Part shown: piece by piece, positions 49,680 to 58,458 of the stretch | Layout of the letters: each line of letters opens with the position of its first letter | How positions within the stretch are numbered: position 1 is the stretch's first letter | NCBI GenBank assembly: GCA_027315365.1 | Contig: DAHUYF010000117.1 | Coordinates: 1 to 64,000, forward strand | Length of the DNA stretch: 64,000 bases | Direction: 5' to 3' | Source: Rhodospirillales bacterium | GTDB lineage: Bacteria > Pseudomonadota > Alphaproteobacteria > ATCC43930 > CGMCC-115725 | Translations under genes and position numbers: made by a program | The notes under the pieces: model-generated | The model's input: the letters and a program-made list of their open reading frames with translations, nothing else | Told to the model about the DNA's origin: nothing | The model's database searches: none

Positions 49680-51136
49680 CGCTCCTCCCCATCGCGCGCC
49701 ACGGCGAGCGGCCAGGGATTGCCGTCGCGCCAGGGCGTGCCTCTGAGCCGCGGCGAGGCCAGCACCGCCTCGAGCTTCTGCACGCGGTCCATATGGCCGC
49801 CCAGCACCGCGTAGTCGTCGAGCCGCATGGTGAACTCGATCGGCCCGACCAGCGCCGGCGTCGGCACATAGCCAAAGGCGCGGTCGGGCAGCAGCGTGAC
49901 ATCGACCATCAGCGTGATGCCGCCGCCTGGCCAGACATAGCTCGGCGCGCCGCCGCAGGTGACGCGCACCAGCGCGTCGCGCACCGAGCGCGTCAGCCGC
50001 ACCGGGTTCTCGGTCACCCCGGCGCGCAGGCTGCCGCCGGCGCCGGCCATGAACAGCACCGAGGCCAGCGCCGGCTCGCAATTCTCGCCGATGCGCTCGA
50101 CCACCTTGCGCACCGGCTCCGGCATCGCCGCGGGCGCCGGCCGCAGCCGCTCGTCGAGGACGAAATAGGCCGCGTCCTCGCCGGTGGTGGAGACCATGAG
50201 CAGCCGCAATCCCGGCCGCGCCGTCTTGGCATCGATCGCTTCGATGATCGCCAGCGGGTCGGCGACATCGGTGCCGCCCCAGCCGCGCCCGGGCGAGGCG
50301 ACCTGGAAGTAACGGCCGGGGGTCGAGCGCCGGCCGCGCACCCTTATGCCGGCGGGCGCCATGCCGAGGAAGCGGCCGGCCTGGTGCTCGGTCAGCACGC
50401 CAGTGATGTGGTCGTCGACCACGATCACTTCGTCGACATGGCCGAACCACTGCTTGGCGAACATGCCGATGGTGGCGGAGCCGCAGCCAACGCGCATGCG
50501 TTCCTCCTGCACGCCGTCGATCACCGGCGCCCGGCCGGCCTGCACGGTCAGCCGCGCCCCGCCATCGACGGCAAGCTCCACCGGCCCCTTGTTGCAGAGC
50601 GCAAGCAGTGTGTCGCAGGTGACGACGCCTTCCCTCTTGCTGCCGCCGGTGAGATGCCGCACGCCGCCCAGCGCCAGCATCTGTGAGCCGTATTCGGCGG
50701 TGGTGACGTGGCCGACCTGCTCGCCCGCCGCCCGCACCGCGGCCTGCTCCGGGCCGATATAGCGGTCGGTGTCGATCTTCACCTTGACGCCGCAATAGCT
50801 GAAGATGCCCTCGGTGACGACGGTGACGACGTCGACGCCCTGATACCGACTCGCCACGATGAAGGGCGCGGGCTTGTAGTCCGGATAGGTCGTGCCGGAG
50901 CCGATGCCGGTGACGAAGGTCGGCGCGCCCGAGACCAGCGAGCCGTCCCAGTCGGCGTCGGACAGGAACGGTACCACCGCGCCTCGCGCGTCGATCGCCT
51001 GCTGCGCCAGCACCATCGGATCGGTGCGCGTCAGCACGCCGTCGATATTGGCGTAGCGGTCGCAGGCGCCGGCCTTGCCCGGACGGATGCGGCACAGCAC
51101 CGGGCATGCGTCGCAGGTGACGACATCCTCCGCCAT
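49676..51136 (-). CDS. 6-hydroxynicotinate reductase-like FeS protein
   Basis: A 486-aa protein. The N-terminus has a cluster-binding set Cys8, Cys11, Cys15 and Cys25 (VTCDACPVLCRIRPGKAGAC), followed by YANIDGVLTRTDPMVLAQQA, VTEGIFSYCGVKVKIDTDRY and AEYGSQMLALGGVRHLTGGS. This layout matches the family of 6-hydroxynicotinate reductase from Eubacterium barkeri nicotinate fermentation, an FeS-flavoprotein that reduces the pyridone ring. Homologues in aerobic alphaproteobacteria sit beside Mo-hydroxylase and UPF0280 genes; their substrate is not established. One bp separates it from the Mo subunit; it overlaps the UPF0280 gene by ATGA. Confidence 0.85.
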   Translation of the reverse strand: MAEDVVTCDACPVLCRIRPGKAGACDRYANIDGVLTRTDPMVLAQQAIDARGAVVPFLSDADWDGSLVSGAPTFVTGIGSGTTYPDYKPAPFIVASRYQGVDVVTVVTEGIFSYCGVKVKIDTDRYIGPEQAAVRAAGEQVGHVTTAEYGSQMLALGGVRHLTGGSKREGVVTCDTLLALCNKGPVELAVDGGARLTVQAGRAPVIDGVQEERMRVGCGSATIGMFAKQWFGHVDEVIVVDDHITGVLTEHQAGRFLGMAPAGIRVRGRRSTPGRYFQVASPGRGWGGTDVADPLAIIEAIDAKTARPGLRLLMVSTTGEDAAYFVLDERLRPAPAAMPEPVRKVVERIGENCEPALASVLFMAGAGGSLRAGVTENPVRLTRSVRDALVRVTCGGAPSYVWPGGGITLMVDVTLLPDRAFGYVPTPALVGPIEFTMRLDDYAVLGGHMDRVQKLEAVLASPRLRGTPWRDGNPWPLAVARDGEER

Positions 51137-51137
51137 C

Positions 51138-53873
51138 TCAGCCTCCCTTGCCGGCGGCGATGAGCGCCGCGCGCACCCGGTCCGGCGTCGCCGGCACCTG
51201 GCGCAGCCTGATGCCGGCGGCGTGATAAATGGCGTTGAGGATGGCCGGCGCGGTCGGCACCAGCGCCGGCTCGCCGATGCCCTTGGCGCCATAGGGGCCG
51301 AGCGGATCCGCCGCCTCGACCAGCAGGCACTCGATCTCCGGCACGTCGCCGATGGTGGGAATGAGATAGTCGTGCAAATTCTCGGTGCGGCCGGGAACGT
51401 ATTCCTCCATCAGCGCCAGCCCCAGCCCCTGCGCGACGCCGCCCTGGATCTGGCCCTCGACCTGGGTCGGGTTGATGGCGCGGCCGACGTCATGGGCCGC
51501 GGTGATGCGCGTCGCCTTGACCGTGCCGAGGCCGATATCCACCTCGATCTCGGCGATCTGCGCCGCGAAGGCGTAGCTGGCATAGGGGACGCCCTGCCCG
51601 TCATCATCGAGCGGCGTGGTCGGGGGATCGAAGAAGCCGCTGCCGGTGAGCACGTCGCCGGTCTCGTTCGAGGCCGGCAAACCCGCGAGATCGAGCTGCC
51701 GCAGGCGCGCGCCCTGCCGCAGGCCCAGCGGATTGCCGCCGAAGCCGATCTCCGCCGGCTCGGCGAGCCCGGCGAGATCCAGGATCTGGCGGCGGAGATC
51801 CTCGGCGGCGCGCTTGACCGCCGCGCCCGAAACGAAGGTTTGGCGCGAGGCCGAGCTCTTGCCGGCATCGGCGGTGCGGTCGGTGTCGCCGGCAACGAGC
51901 CGCAGCGCGGCGAGCGGCGCGCCCAGCGCGTCGGCGCAGATCTGGGCGAGGATGGTGTTGGCGCCCTGGCCGATATCGACGGCGCCGCTATAGAGCGTGA
52001 GCGCGCCGTCACGGTCGAGTCCGACGCGCATGGTCGAGGGGTTCGACATCGAGGTATTGCCGATGCCGTACCACATCGCCGCCAGCCCGACGCCGCGGCG
52101 GATCGCGCCGGGCTCGCGGTTGAAGCGCGCCGCCGCCGCGCGCGCCGCGCGCCAGCGCGGCCTCAGCGCCTCGAGGCAGGGAACGAGCCCGACGCTCGCC
52201 GCCAGCACCTGCCCGGTCGCGGTGGCATGTCCGGGCCGCAGCGCGTTCAGCAGGCGGAACTCGAGCGCGTCGATGCCGAGCTTTTCCGCGAGCTCGTCGA
52301 GCAGCGTCTCCGTCGCCACCGCCGTCTGCGGCACGCCGAAGCCTCGGAAGGCGCCGGCCGGCGTCTCGTTGGTGTAGATGGCGCGGCCGACGGCGCGGAC
52401 ATTGGGCACGAGATAGGGTCCGCTGGCATGCACCGGCACGCGGTTCGCCACCGTCGGCCCCCAGGAGGCATAGGCGCCGGTGTTGAAATCGGCGTGGAAA
52501 TCGACCGCCGTGAGCCGGCCCTCGGCATCGGCGGCAATGCGCGCACGGATCGATGCCGGATGCCGCTTGGTGGTAGAGGCCATGGATTCCGGCCTTGTGT
52601 AGACGCAGCGCACCGGCCGGCGCAGCAGCCAGGCGGCGGTGGCGATCAGCGGCTGAAGCGACAGATCGAGCTTGCCGCCGAAACCGCCGCCCACCGCGCT
52701 CGGCACGATGCGCACCTGCTCCGGCCGGAGGCCCAGGATCAGCGCCAGCTCGTCGCGGTCCATATAGGGCGTCTGGGTGCAGGCGAAGATTTCGACGCGG
52801 TCGCCGACGCGGCGCGCATAGCCGGCCTCGGGCTCGATATAGGCGTGCTCGACGAAGGTCGTGCGATAGCTGCCTTCGACTACCGCGGCAGCCCCGGCGA
52901 TCGCGCGCTCGACATCGCCGCGCGCGACGCGGCCGGCGATCAGCACGTTGTCCGGCTTGTCCGCATGCAGCGCCGGCGCGCCCGGCGCCAGCGCCGCGGC
53001 GACGCCGGTCACCGGCGGCAGCCGCTCCCAGGCGATCGGGAGATCATCGTCGGTGATCGCCTCGAGCGTCACCGCATCGCCCACCAGCGCCAGCATAGCC
53101 TCGCCGCGGAAGCGCACCTCGCCTTCGGCAAGCGCCGGCTGATCCTTGCCGGTGGGATAGATCCCGAAGCGGTTGGAGCCCGGGATATCGGCCGCGGTGA
53201 GCACGCGCACGAGGCCGGGATAGCGCGCACGGAGTGGCGCGAAGGAGCCGAGCGCGAAGCGCGCCCGCGCATGTGGCGAGCGCACCGCGCGCAGCCACAG
53301 CGCATCCTCCGGCGCGACGTCGGCGCCGAAGCGCTCGCTGCCGGTAAGCTTGGCGGCGCCATCCACCTTGGCGGCGCGCGCGCCCACCGCCGTGCCGACT
53401 GCCGGTGCATTGCTCTCGCCACGACCGGCATGGTCGAGCACCGCCTCGACGATCTTGCGGTAGCCGGTACAGCGGCAGAGCACGCCGCCGAGCGCGTCGC
53501 ACACCGCCGCCTCGTCGGGATCAGGCACGCGCGCCAGCAGGTCGGATGCGGCCATCAGCATGCCCGGCGTGCAGATGCCGCACTGCGCCGCGCCATGACG
53601 GAGGAAAGCCGCCTGCAGCGCGCCGAGCGCGCCGTCTTCCGCCAGCCCCTCGACGGTCACCACCCGACGCCCCGCGGCCTGCGCCGCCGGCACCAGGCAG
53701 GCGCAGATCTGCGCGCCGTCGAGCAGCACGGTGCAGGCGCCGCAATCGCCGGCATTGCAGCCGATCTTGGTGCCGGTGAGGCCGAGCGTGTCGCGCAGGA
53801 GATCGGCGAGCCGCCGCGCCGGCTCGGTCTCGACCGTGACCGCGCGGCCGTTGACGGTAAGCGAGAGGTTCAT
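51138..53873 (-). CDS. Molybdenum hydroxylase: 2Fe-2S and Mo-binding subunits fused
   Basis: A 911-aa protein of the xanthine oxidase family. Residues 1-150 carry two [2Fe-2S] clusters: Cys39/44/47 in [17 protein letters not shown] and the second set in GICTPGML and [16 protein letters not shown]. From about residue 170 it is the molybdopterin subunit ([13 protein letters not shown]-type segment reading [42 protein letters not shown], and [18 protein letters not shown] with the catalytic Glu). The two parts are usually separate genes. Together with the FAD subunit upstream it would hydroxylate a heteroaromatic C-H using water. Overlaps the FAD gene by 4 bp. Confidence 0.93.
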   Translation of the reverse strand: MNLSLTVNGRAVTVETEPARRLADLLRDTLGLTGTKIGCNAGDCGACTVLLDGAQICACLVPAAQAAGRRVVTVEGLAEDGALGALQAAFLRHGAAQCGICTPGMLMAASDLLARVPDPDEAAVCDALGGVLCRCTGYRKIVEAVLDHAGRGESNAPAVGTAVGARAAKVDGAAKLTGSERFGADVAPEDALWLRAVRSPHARARFALGSFAPLRARYPGLVRVLTAADIPGSNRFGIYPTGKDQPALAEGEVRFRGEAMLALVGDAVTLEAITDDDLPIAWERLPPVTGVAAALAPGAPALHADKPDNVLIAGRVARGDVERAIAGAAAVVEGSYRTTFVEHAYIEPEAGYARRVGDRVEIFACTQTPYMDRDELALILGLRPEQVRIVPSAVGGGFGGKLDLSLQPLIATAAWLLRRPVRCVYTRPESMASTTKRHPASIRARIAADAEGRLTAVDFHADFNTGAYASWGPTVANRVPVHASGPYLVPNVRAVGRAIYTNETPAGAFRGFGVPQTAVATETLLDELAEKLGIDALEFRLLNALRPGHATATGQVLAASVGLVPCLEALRPRWRAARAAAARFNREPGAIRRGVGLAAMWYGIGNTSMSNPSTMRVGLDRDGALTLYSGAVDIGQGANTILAQICADALGAPLAALRLVAGDTDRTADAGKSSASRQTFVSGAAVKRAAEDLRRQILDLAGLAEPAEIGFGGNPLGLRQGARLRQLDLAGLPASNETGDVLTGSGFFDPPTTPLDDDGQGVPYASYAFAAQIAEIEVDIGLGTVKATRITAAHDVGRAINPTQVEGQIQGGVAQGLGLALMEEYVPGRTENLHDYLIPTIGDVPEIECLLVEAADPLGPYGAKGIGEPALVPTAPAILNAIYHAAGIRLRQVPATPDRVRAALIAAGKGG

Positions 53874-54712
53874 GCCGGATCTCCGGCGAGTGCGTCGATG
53901 AGGCGGGCGACGACCGTGCGCGCGGCGTCGCGGCGATAGCCGGCGGTGCCGCGGACATCGTCGATCGGCGCGAGATGCGCCAGATGCGCGTCCTCGACAA
54001 GACCGCCGAGACCCGGAGCGCAGGCGCGCCCGACAAGCGCCGCCTCAAGGTCCCCGAGCCGCTGCGCCACCGGCGCGCAGGCGCCGACGGCGATGCGCGC
54101 CGCAGCGACGCGTCCCGCCTCCACTTCGAGCACCGCCGCCGCCATCACGATGGAGATGACGAGATAGCGCCGGCCGCCGAGCTTGCTGAAGCCGGCGCGG
54201 GCCGGATGGCGGGGCTTCGGCACCAGCACCGCGGTCAGCAGCTCGTCGCCAGCGCGCGCCGTGCGGCGGTTGCCGGTGATGAAGGAGGCGAGCGGCAGCA
54301 CGCGCCGGCCGCGGCGGGAGGCGAGTTCGACCGCGGCGTCGAGCGCCAGCAGCGGCGGCATGCCGTCGGCGGCGGGCGAGGCGTTGCAGAGATTGCCGGC
54401 GATCGTGCCGGCGTTCTGGATCTGCACGCCGCCGACCTCGCGCGCGGCGAGCCTGAGGCCGTCGAGCCAGGGCGGCAGCGCCGCCGCGGCGACGTCGCTC
54501 CAACGCGTGGTGGCGCCGAGGCGGAGATGGTCGCCCGCGTCGATCACGCCGCGCAGCGCTGCGAGCGCGGTGATGTCGAGGATGTCGTCGGCGAGCGGGC
54601 GGCCGACGCGCGCGGGATAGAAATCGGTGCCGCCGGCCAGCACCGTCATCGGCTGGTCGGCCAGCGCCGCCAGGGCTTCGGCGAGATCGGTCGGGCGCAG
54701 ATAAAGCCCCAT
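53870..54712 (-). CDS. FAD-binding subunit of the molybdenum hydroxylase
   Basis: A 280-aa protein of the CoxM/XdhA-FAD family: LRPTDLAEALAALADQPMTV, LAGGTDFYPARVGRP (first FAD motif), LRLGATTRWSDVAAAALPPW, and VQIQNAGTIAGNLCNASPAA (second FAD motif TIGGN). The family-typical C-terminal CO_deh_flav_C domain follows. ATG 54712 with GAAAGGG upstream is chosen over a longer frame to 54775. First structural gene of the cluster, 84 bp after the MarR gene; a TAGAAT -10 box lies upstream. Confidence 0.93.
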   Translation of the reverse strand: MGLYLRPTDLAEALAALADQPMTVLAGGTDFYPARVGRPLADDILDITALAALRGVIDAGDHLRLGATTRWSDVAAAALPPWLDGLRLAAREVGGVQIQNAGTIAGNLCNASPAADGMPPLLALDAAVELASRRGRRVLPLASFITGNRRTARAGDELLTAVLVPKPRHPARAGFSKLGGRRYLVISIVMAAAVLEVEAGRVAAARIAVGACAPVAQRLGDLEAALVGRACAPGLGGLVEDAHLAHLAPIDDVRGTAGYRRDAARTVVARLIDALAGDPA

Positions 54713-54743
54713 CGGGGCGGAGCCCTTTCGTTCGTGTACGTAT

Positions 54744-54775
54744 ATTCTAACAGCCGAGCCGTGCCCTGATGTCAA
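54744..54775 (-). promoter_or_regulatory. Candidate promoter with long spacer, upstream of the FAD subunit
   Basis: On the minus strand TTGACA (54770-54775), a 20-bp spacer and TAGAAT (54744-54749) precede the FAD-subunit gene. A near palindrome around TACGTA (54737-54742) lies at the expected start site. The spacer exceeds the usual 16-18 bp, so the promoter would need an activator or a different pairing. Confidence 0.35.
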
Positions 54776-54796
54776 GCCGCTCGTGCGACGGCGACC

Positions 54797-55240
54797 TCAG
54801 GCCAGCCGTTTCAACAGCTTGAGGAACTGCGCCCGCTCGCGCGGCGAGAGCGGGGCCAGCGTGCGCGCGCTCACGGCGAAGCCCAGCGGCACGGTGCGCT
54901 CGACCAGCGCCCGGCCGCCGGGGGTCAGGCGGAGCCGGGCGCGGCGGCGGTCCGCGGGATCGGCGGAACGGACGATCAGGCGGCGCGCCGTGAGCCGCCG
55001 GATCACGCCCTGGATGGTGGCGGGGTCCATGGCGGTGAGCCGGCCCAGCTCGTTCTGCGACTGCTCGCCGAGAGCGTACAGCTTGACCAATGCTGCGAAT
55101 TGCGTCGGCGTGACGCCGTGCGCCTCGCCGAGCTCGGCGAGGAAGATCGCGGTGGCGCGCTGATGCGCGCGCCGCAGCAGATGCCCGATCTGCGCTTCCA
55201 GCACATAGCCGTCGAGCTGGCCGCCTTTCCTCCGCTTCAT
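54797..55240 (-). CDS. MarR family regulator of the N-heterocycle cluster
   Basis: A 147-aa winged-helix regulator: VTPTQFAALVKLYALGEQSQ, NELGRLTAMDPATIQGVIRR (recognition helix) and LTARRLIVRSADPADRRRAR (wing). MarR proteins near aromatic catabolic genes (for example HcaR, FerC, NicR) bind the substrate or its CoA thioester. It lies between the Mo-hydroxylase cluster (same strand) and the divergent acyl-CoA ligase, and probably controls both. Start MKRRKGGQLDGY at 55240. Confidence 0.91.
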   Translation of the reverse strand: MKRRKGGQLDGYVLEAQIGHLLRRAHQRATAIFLAELGEAHGVTPTQFAALVKLYALGEQSQNELGRLTAMDPATIQGVIRRLTARRLIVRSADPADRRRARLRLTPGGRALVERTVPLGFAVSARTLAPLSPRERAQFLKLLKRLA

Positions 55241-55317
55241 GCCGGCGATCCTAGCCCGGCCGGCGCCGGTTTGAAATTCCGCGCGTACTTCCGCAGGATG
55301 GGGGCGGGAGGAATGCG

Positions 55318-56910
55318 ATGACGATGCGCGGGCTGGAGCGAGGCTATGTCGGTCCTTTCGCCGGCATCGACGTGCCGTGGCTGGTGGCGCTGCGCGCGCG
55401 CAGCCGGCGCGATCATCCCTTCCTGATCTGGGAGCCCTTCGAGGGGCCGGGCGAAAGCCTGAGCTACGGCGCCTTCCACGACCGGGTCGGCCGGCTTGCC
55501 GCGGGTCTCGCCCGACGCGGCCTCGTGCCCGGCGACTTCCTGCTGCTGCATCTCGACAACTGCCTCGAGATCGTCCTCGCCTGGTATGCGGCGGCGACGC
55601 TGGGCGCGGTGGCGGTGACCACCAACACGCGCTCCTCCGGCGAGGAACTGGCCTATTTCGCCGAGCATTGCGGCGCCGCGGCGGCGATAACCCAGCCGGC
55701 CTATGCCGAGTTGGTCAACGCGCATTGCCGGCACATCAAATGGCTCGCGGTCACCGCCCATGACGCCGGGGCGCCGCCGGCAACGGGCCGCGGCCCCGAC
55801 CGTGCGTCCGCCTTCGCGGGGCTCCTCGCCGAGGCCACGGGATCGCCGCGCCGGCCGCCCGAACCGATGGCGCCGGTGGGGGTGCAATACACTTCCGGCA
55901 CCACGGCGCGGCCCAAAGGCGTGGTGTGGACCCATGCCAATGCGCTGTGGGGCGCCAAGGTCAATGCCGCGCATGAGGAGCTGCGGCCGGAGGACGTGCA
56001 CCTCATCTACCTGCCGCTGTTCCACACCAACGCCCAGGCCTATTCGGTGCTGGCAACGCTCTGGGCCGGCGCCAGCGCGGTGATCCAGCCGCGCTTCTCG
56101 GCAAGCCGGTTCTGGAGCGTCGCCGCGAAGCATCGCTGCAGCTGGAATTCGACCATCCCGTTCTGCACCCGCGCGCTCATGGAGCACGAGCGGCCCCGGC
56201 AGCACAGCTTCCGCCTGTGGGGCAGCGCGGTGTCGGAGCCGCCGAGCGACGCGCTCTTTGGCGTCAAGACCATCGGCTGGTGGGGGATGACCGAGACCAT
56301 GACGCACGGCATCGTCGGCGAGGTGAGCCAGCCCAACCCGCCGCTCTCGATCGGCCGGGCCGCCGCCGAATACGACATCCGTATCCTCGGCGAGGATGCC
56401 GGCGCGGTGGCGCCGGGCGAGACCGGCGAGTTGTCGATCCGCGGCATCCCCGGCGTATCGCTCTTCAAGGAGTATCTCAACGACCCACGCGCCACGGCGG
56501 AGAGCTACGATTCCGAGGGCTTCTTCCGCACCGGCGACCGCGTCAGCCTGCTCGCCGAGGGCTTCATCAGATTCGCCGACCGCAGCAAGGACATGCTCAA
56601 GGTCGGCGGCGAGAACGTCGCCGCCTCCGAGATCGAGCAGGCGATCCTCGGCCTGCCCGACGTGGCCGAGGTCGCGGTGGTGGCGAAGAAGCACAAGATG
56701 CTGGACGAGGTGCCGGTCGCCTTCGTCCTGCCGCGCGGCGGCATCGCGGCCGCGTCACCCGATCTCGCCGAGCGCGTCCTCGCCCATTGCCGCGGCAAGC
56801 TGGCGGACTTCAAGCTGCCGCAGGAGGTGCGGCTGGTCGACGCCCTGCCACGCTCCACGCTCGAGAAGATCGCCAAGGCCGAGCTGCGCAAGCTGGTGGC
56901 GGAAAGCTAA
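55318..56910 (+). CDS. AMP-forming acyl-CoA synthetase
   Basis: A 530-aa ANL-superfamily ligase. P-loop YTSGTTARPKGVVWTHANAL (about residues 195-215), GWWGMTETMTHG (A5), FRTGDRVSLLAEGFIRFADR (A7/A8), SKDMLKVGGENVAASEIEQA and the C-terminal catalytic Lys in PRSTLEKIAKAELR. It would activate a carboxylic acid to its CoA thioester. GGGAGGA lies 6 bases before ATG 55318. It is divergent from marR and convergent with the emrB-like gene (CTAA overlap). A role in activating the ring-opened acid of the adjacent cluster is inferred. Confidence 0.92.
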   Translation: MTMRGLERGYVGPFAGIDVPWLVALRARSRRDHPFLIWEPFEGPGESLSYGAFHDRVGRLAAGLARRGLVPGDFLLLHLDNCLEIVLAWYAAATLGAVAVTTNTRSSGEELAYFAEHCGAAAAITQPAYAELVNAHCRHIKWLAVTAHDAGAPPATGRGPDRASAFAGLLAEATGSPRRPPEPMAPVGVQYTSGTTARPKGVVWTHANALWGAKVNAAHEELRPEDVHLIYLPLFHTNAQAYSVLATLWAGASAVIQPRFSASRFWSVAAKHRCSWNSTIPFCTRALMEHERPRQHSFRLWGSAVSEPPSDALFGVKTIGWWGMTETMTHGIVGEVSQPNPPLSIGRAAAEYDIRILGEDAGAVAPGETGELSIRGIPGVSLFKEYLNDPRATAESYDSEGFFRTGDRVSLLAEGFIRFADRSKDMLKVGGENVAASEIEQAILGLPDVAEVAVVAKKHKMLDEVPVAFVLPRGGIAAASPDLAERVLAHCRGKLADFKLPQEVRLVDALPRSTLEKIAKAELRKLVAES

Positions 56911-58448
56911 TCCATCACCGCATGAGCTGCCGTGCCGGGGGCCGGACGGGCGCGGCGCAGCAGCAGCAGCAGCGGCACCGCGGCGAGCGTCATCAGCATC
57001 ATGAACTGGAAGTTGTCGATATAGGCGATCATCGACGCCTGGCGCGTGATTTCCTGGTTGAGCGCGGCGAGCCCGGCCGTGCTGTGAATGTTCCACAGTC
57101 GCTGCACCATCGGCAGATGGAGCGCGGCGCTGAACGGCGTCACCGCCCCGGCCAGCGAGGCATGGACGGCCTGGGTCATCCGATCCTGCAGCGTCTCGAC
57201 CATGGAGATGCCGATGCTGCCGCCGACATTGCGCACCAGGCTGAAGATGCCGGCGCCTTCCGGGCGCAAGGCGGGGTTCAGCGTGGCGAAGGCGACGGTG
57301 CTGAGCGGCACGAAGAGGAAGCCCAACCCCACCCCTTGGATCACGCCCGCCCAGACGATCGGCCACCAATCCATCTCCAGCGAGTAGCCGGTCATCATGT
57401 AGAGCGAGAAGGTAGTGACGACCAGGCCGAACAGCAGCAGCAGGCGGATGTCGACGCGGTTGATCAGCCGGCCGACCGCAAGCATCGCCACCATGGTGCC
57501 GATGCCGCGCGGCATCATCACCAGCCCGGCGGTGGTGACGGGATAGTCCATCAGGTCCTGCAGCATCGGCGGCAGCAGCGCGAGCGTCGCATAAAGGATG
57601 ATGCCGACGACGAAGATCAACACGCAGCTGCCGAGGAAGTTGCGGTCCCTGAGCAGCGTCGGGTTGAGAAAGGGACGATCGGCGATGCTGGTCCACAGCG
57701 CGAACATCCAGAAGCCGCAGACCGCGAGCGCGCATTCGACGACGATCTCGATCGCGCCGAACCAGTCCTCCTGCTCGCCGCGGTCGAGCATGACCTGCAA
57801 GGCGCCGACGCCGAGGCTCAGCAGGGCGAAGCCCAGGAAGTCGAAGCGCTGCCCGCCCTCGCGCCTGGTGTCGCGGACGAAGACGAGAATGCCGAGGAAG
57901 GCCAGGATGCCGACCGGCAGGTTGATGTAGAAGACCCAGCGCCAATCGTAGTTGAAGGTGAGCCAGCCGCCGAGCGACGGGCCCAGGATGGGGCCGACCA
58001 TGATGCCGGCGCCCCAGATCGCCATCGCCTGGCCCTGCTTCTCGCGCGGATTGATATCGAGCAGCACCGATTGCGACAGCGGCACCAGCGCCGCGCCGAA
58101 CACGCCCTGCAGCAGGCGGAACACCACCATCTCGCCGAGGCTGCTGGCGCCGCCGCACAGCATCGAGGCAACCGTGAAGCCGGCGACCGAGGTGAGGAAG
58201 ACCCGCTTGAGTCCGAGTCGGCCGGTGATCCAGCCGGTCACTGGCGTCATGATCGCGGCAGCGACGATGTAGGAGGTCAGCACCCAGGTGATCTGATCCT
58301 GCGCCGCCGACAGGCTGCCTTGCATGTAGGGGAGCGCGACATTGGCGATCGTGGTGTCGAGCGCCTGCATGATCGTCGCCAGCATGATCGAGACGGTGAT
58401 CAGCGCGCGGTTCGGCACCGCGCCGGCGCCGGTGGAGGCTGCAGGCAC
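56907..58448 (-). CDS. emrB: DHA2-family multidrug MFS transporter (EmrB-like)
   Basis: A 513-aa protein with 14 predicted helices. ALDTTIANVALPYMQGSLSA is the DHA2 motif D1, VLTSYIVAAAIMTPVTGWIT follows and GRLGLKRVFLTS is the loop 2-3 motif. GTG at 58448 lies 11 bp after the emrA stop; the frame is open further upstream inside emrA without homology. With the EmrA-type adaptor it forms an inner-membrane drug pump; no TolC gene is nearby. Third gene of a marR-emrA-emrB operon. Confidence 0.92.
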   Translation of the reverse strand: MPAASTGAGAVPNRALITVSIMLATIMQALDTTIANVALPYMQGSLSAAQDQITWVLTSYIVAAAIMTPVTGWITGRLGLKRVFLTSVAGFTVASMLCGGASSLGEMVVFRLLQGVFGAALVPLSQSVLLDINPREKQGQAMAIWGAGIMVGPILGPSLGGWLTFNYDWRWVFYINLPVGILAFLGILVFVRDTRREGGQRFDFLGFALLSLGVGALQVMLDRGEQEDWFGAIEIVVECALAVCGFWMFALWTSIADRPFLNPTLLRDRNFLGSCVLIFVVGIILYATLALLPPMLQDLMDYPVTTAGLVMMPRGIGTMVAMLAVGRLINRVDIRLLLLFGLVVTTFSLYMMTGYSLEMDWWPIVWAGVIQGVGLGFLFVPLSTVAFATLNPALRPEGAGIFSLVRNVGGSIGISMVETLQDRMTQAVHASLAGAVTPFSAALHLPMVQRLWNIHSTAGLAALNQEITRQASMIAYIDNFQFMMLMTLAAVPLLLLLRRARPAPGTAAHAVMD

Positions 58449-58458
58449 GGCCGTCGTC

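Noticed and set aside
51075-53939. A 954-codon + strand frame opposite the Mo-hydroxylase
   Set aside because: Very long but composed of Arg/Ala/Asp/His-rich low-information sequence, a typical product of GC-rich codon bias on the other strand.
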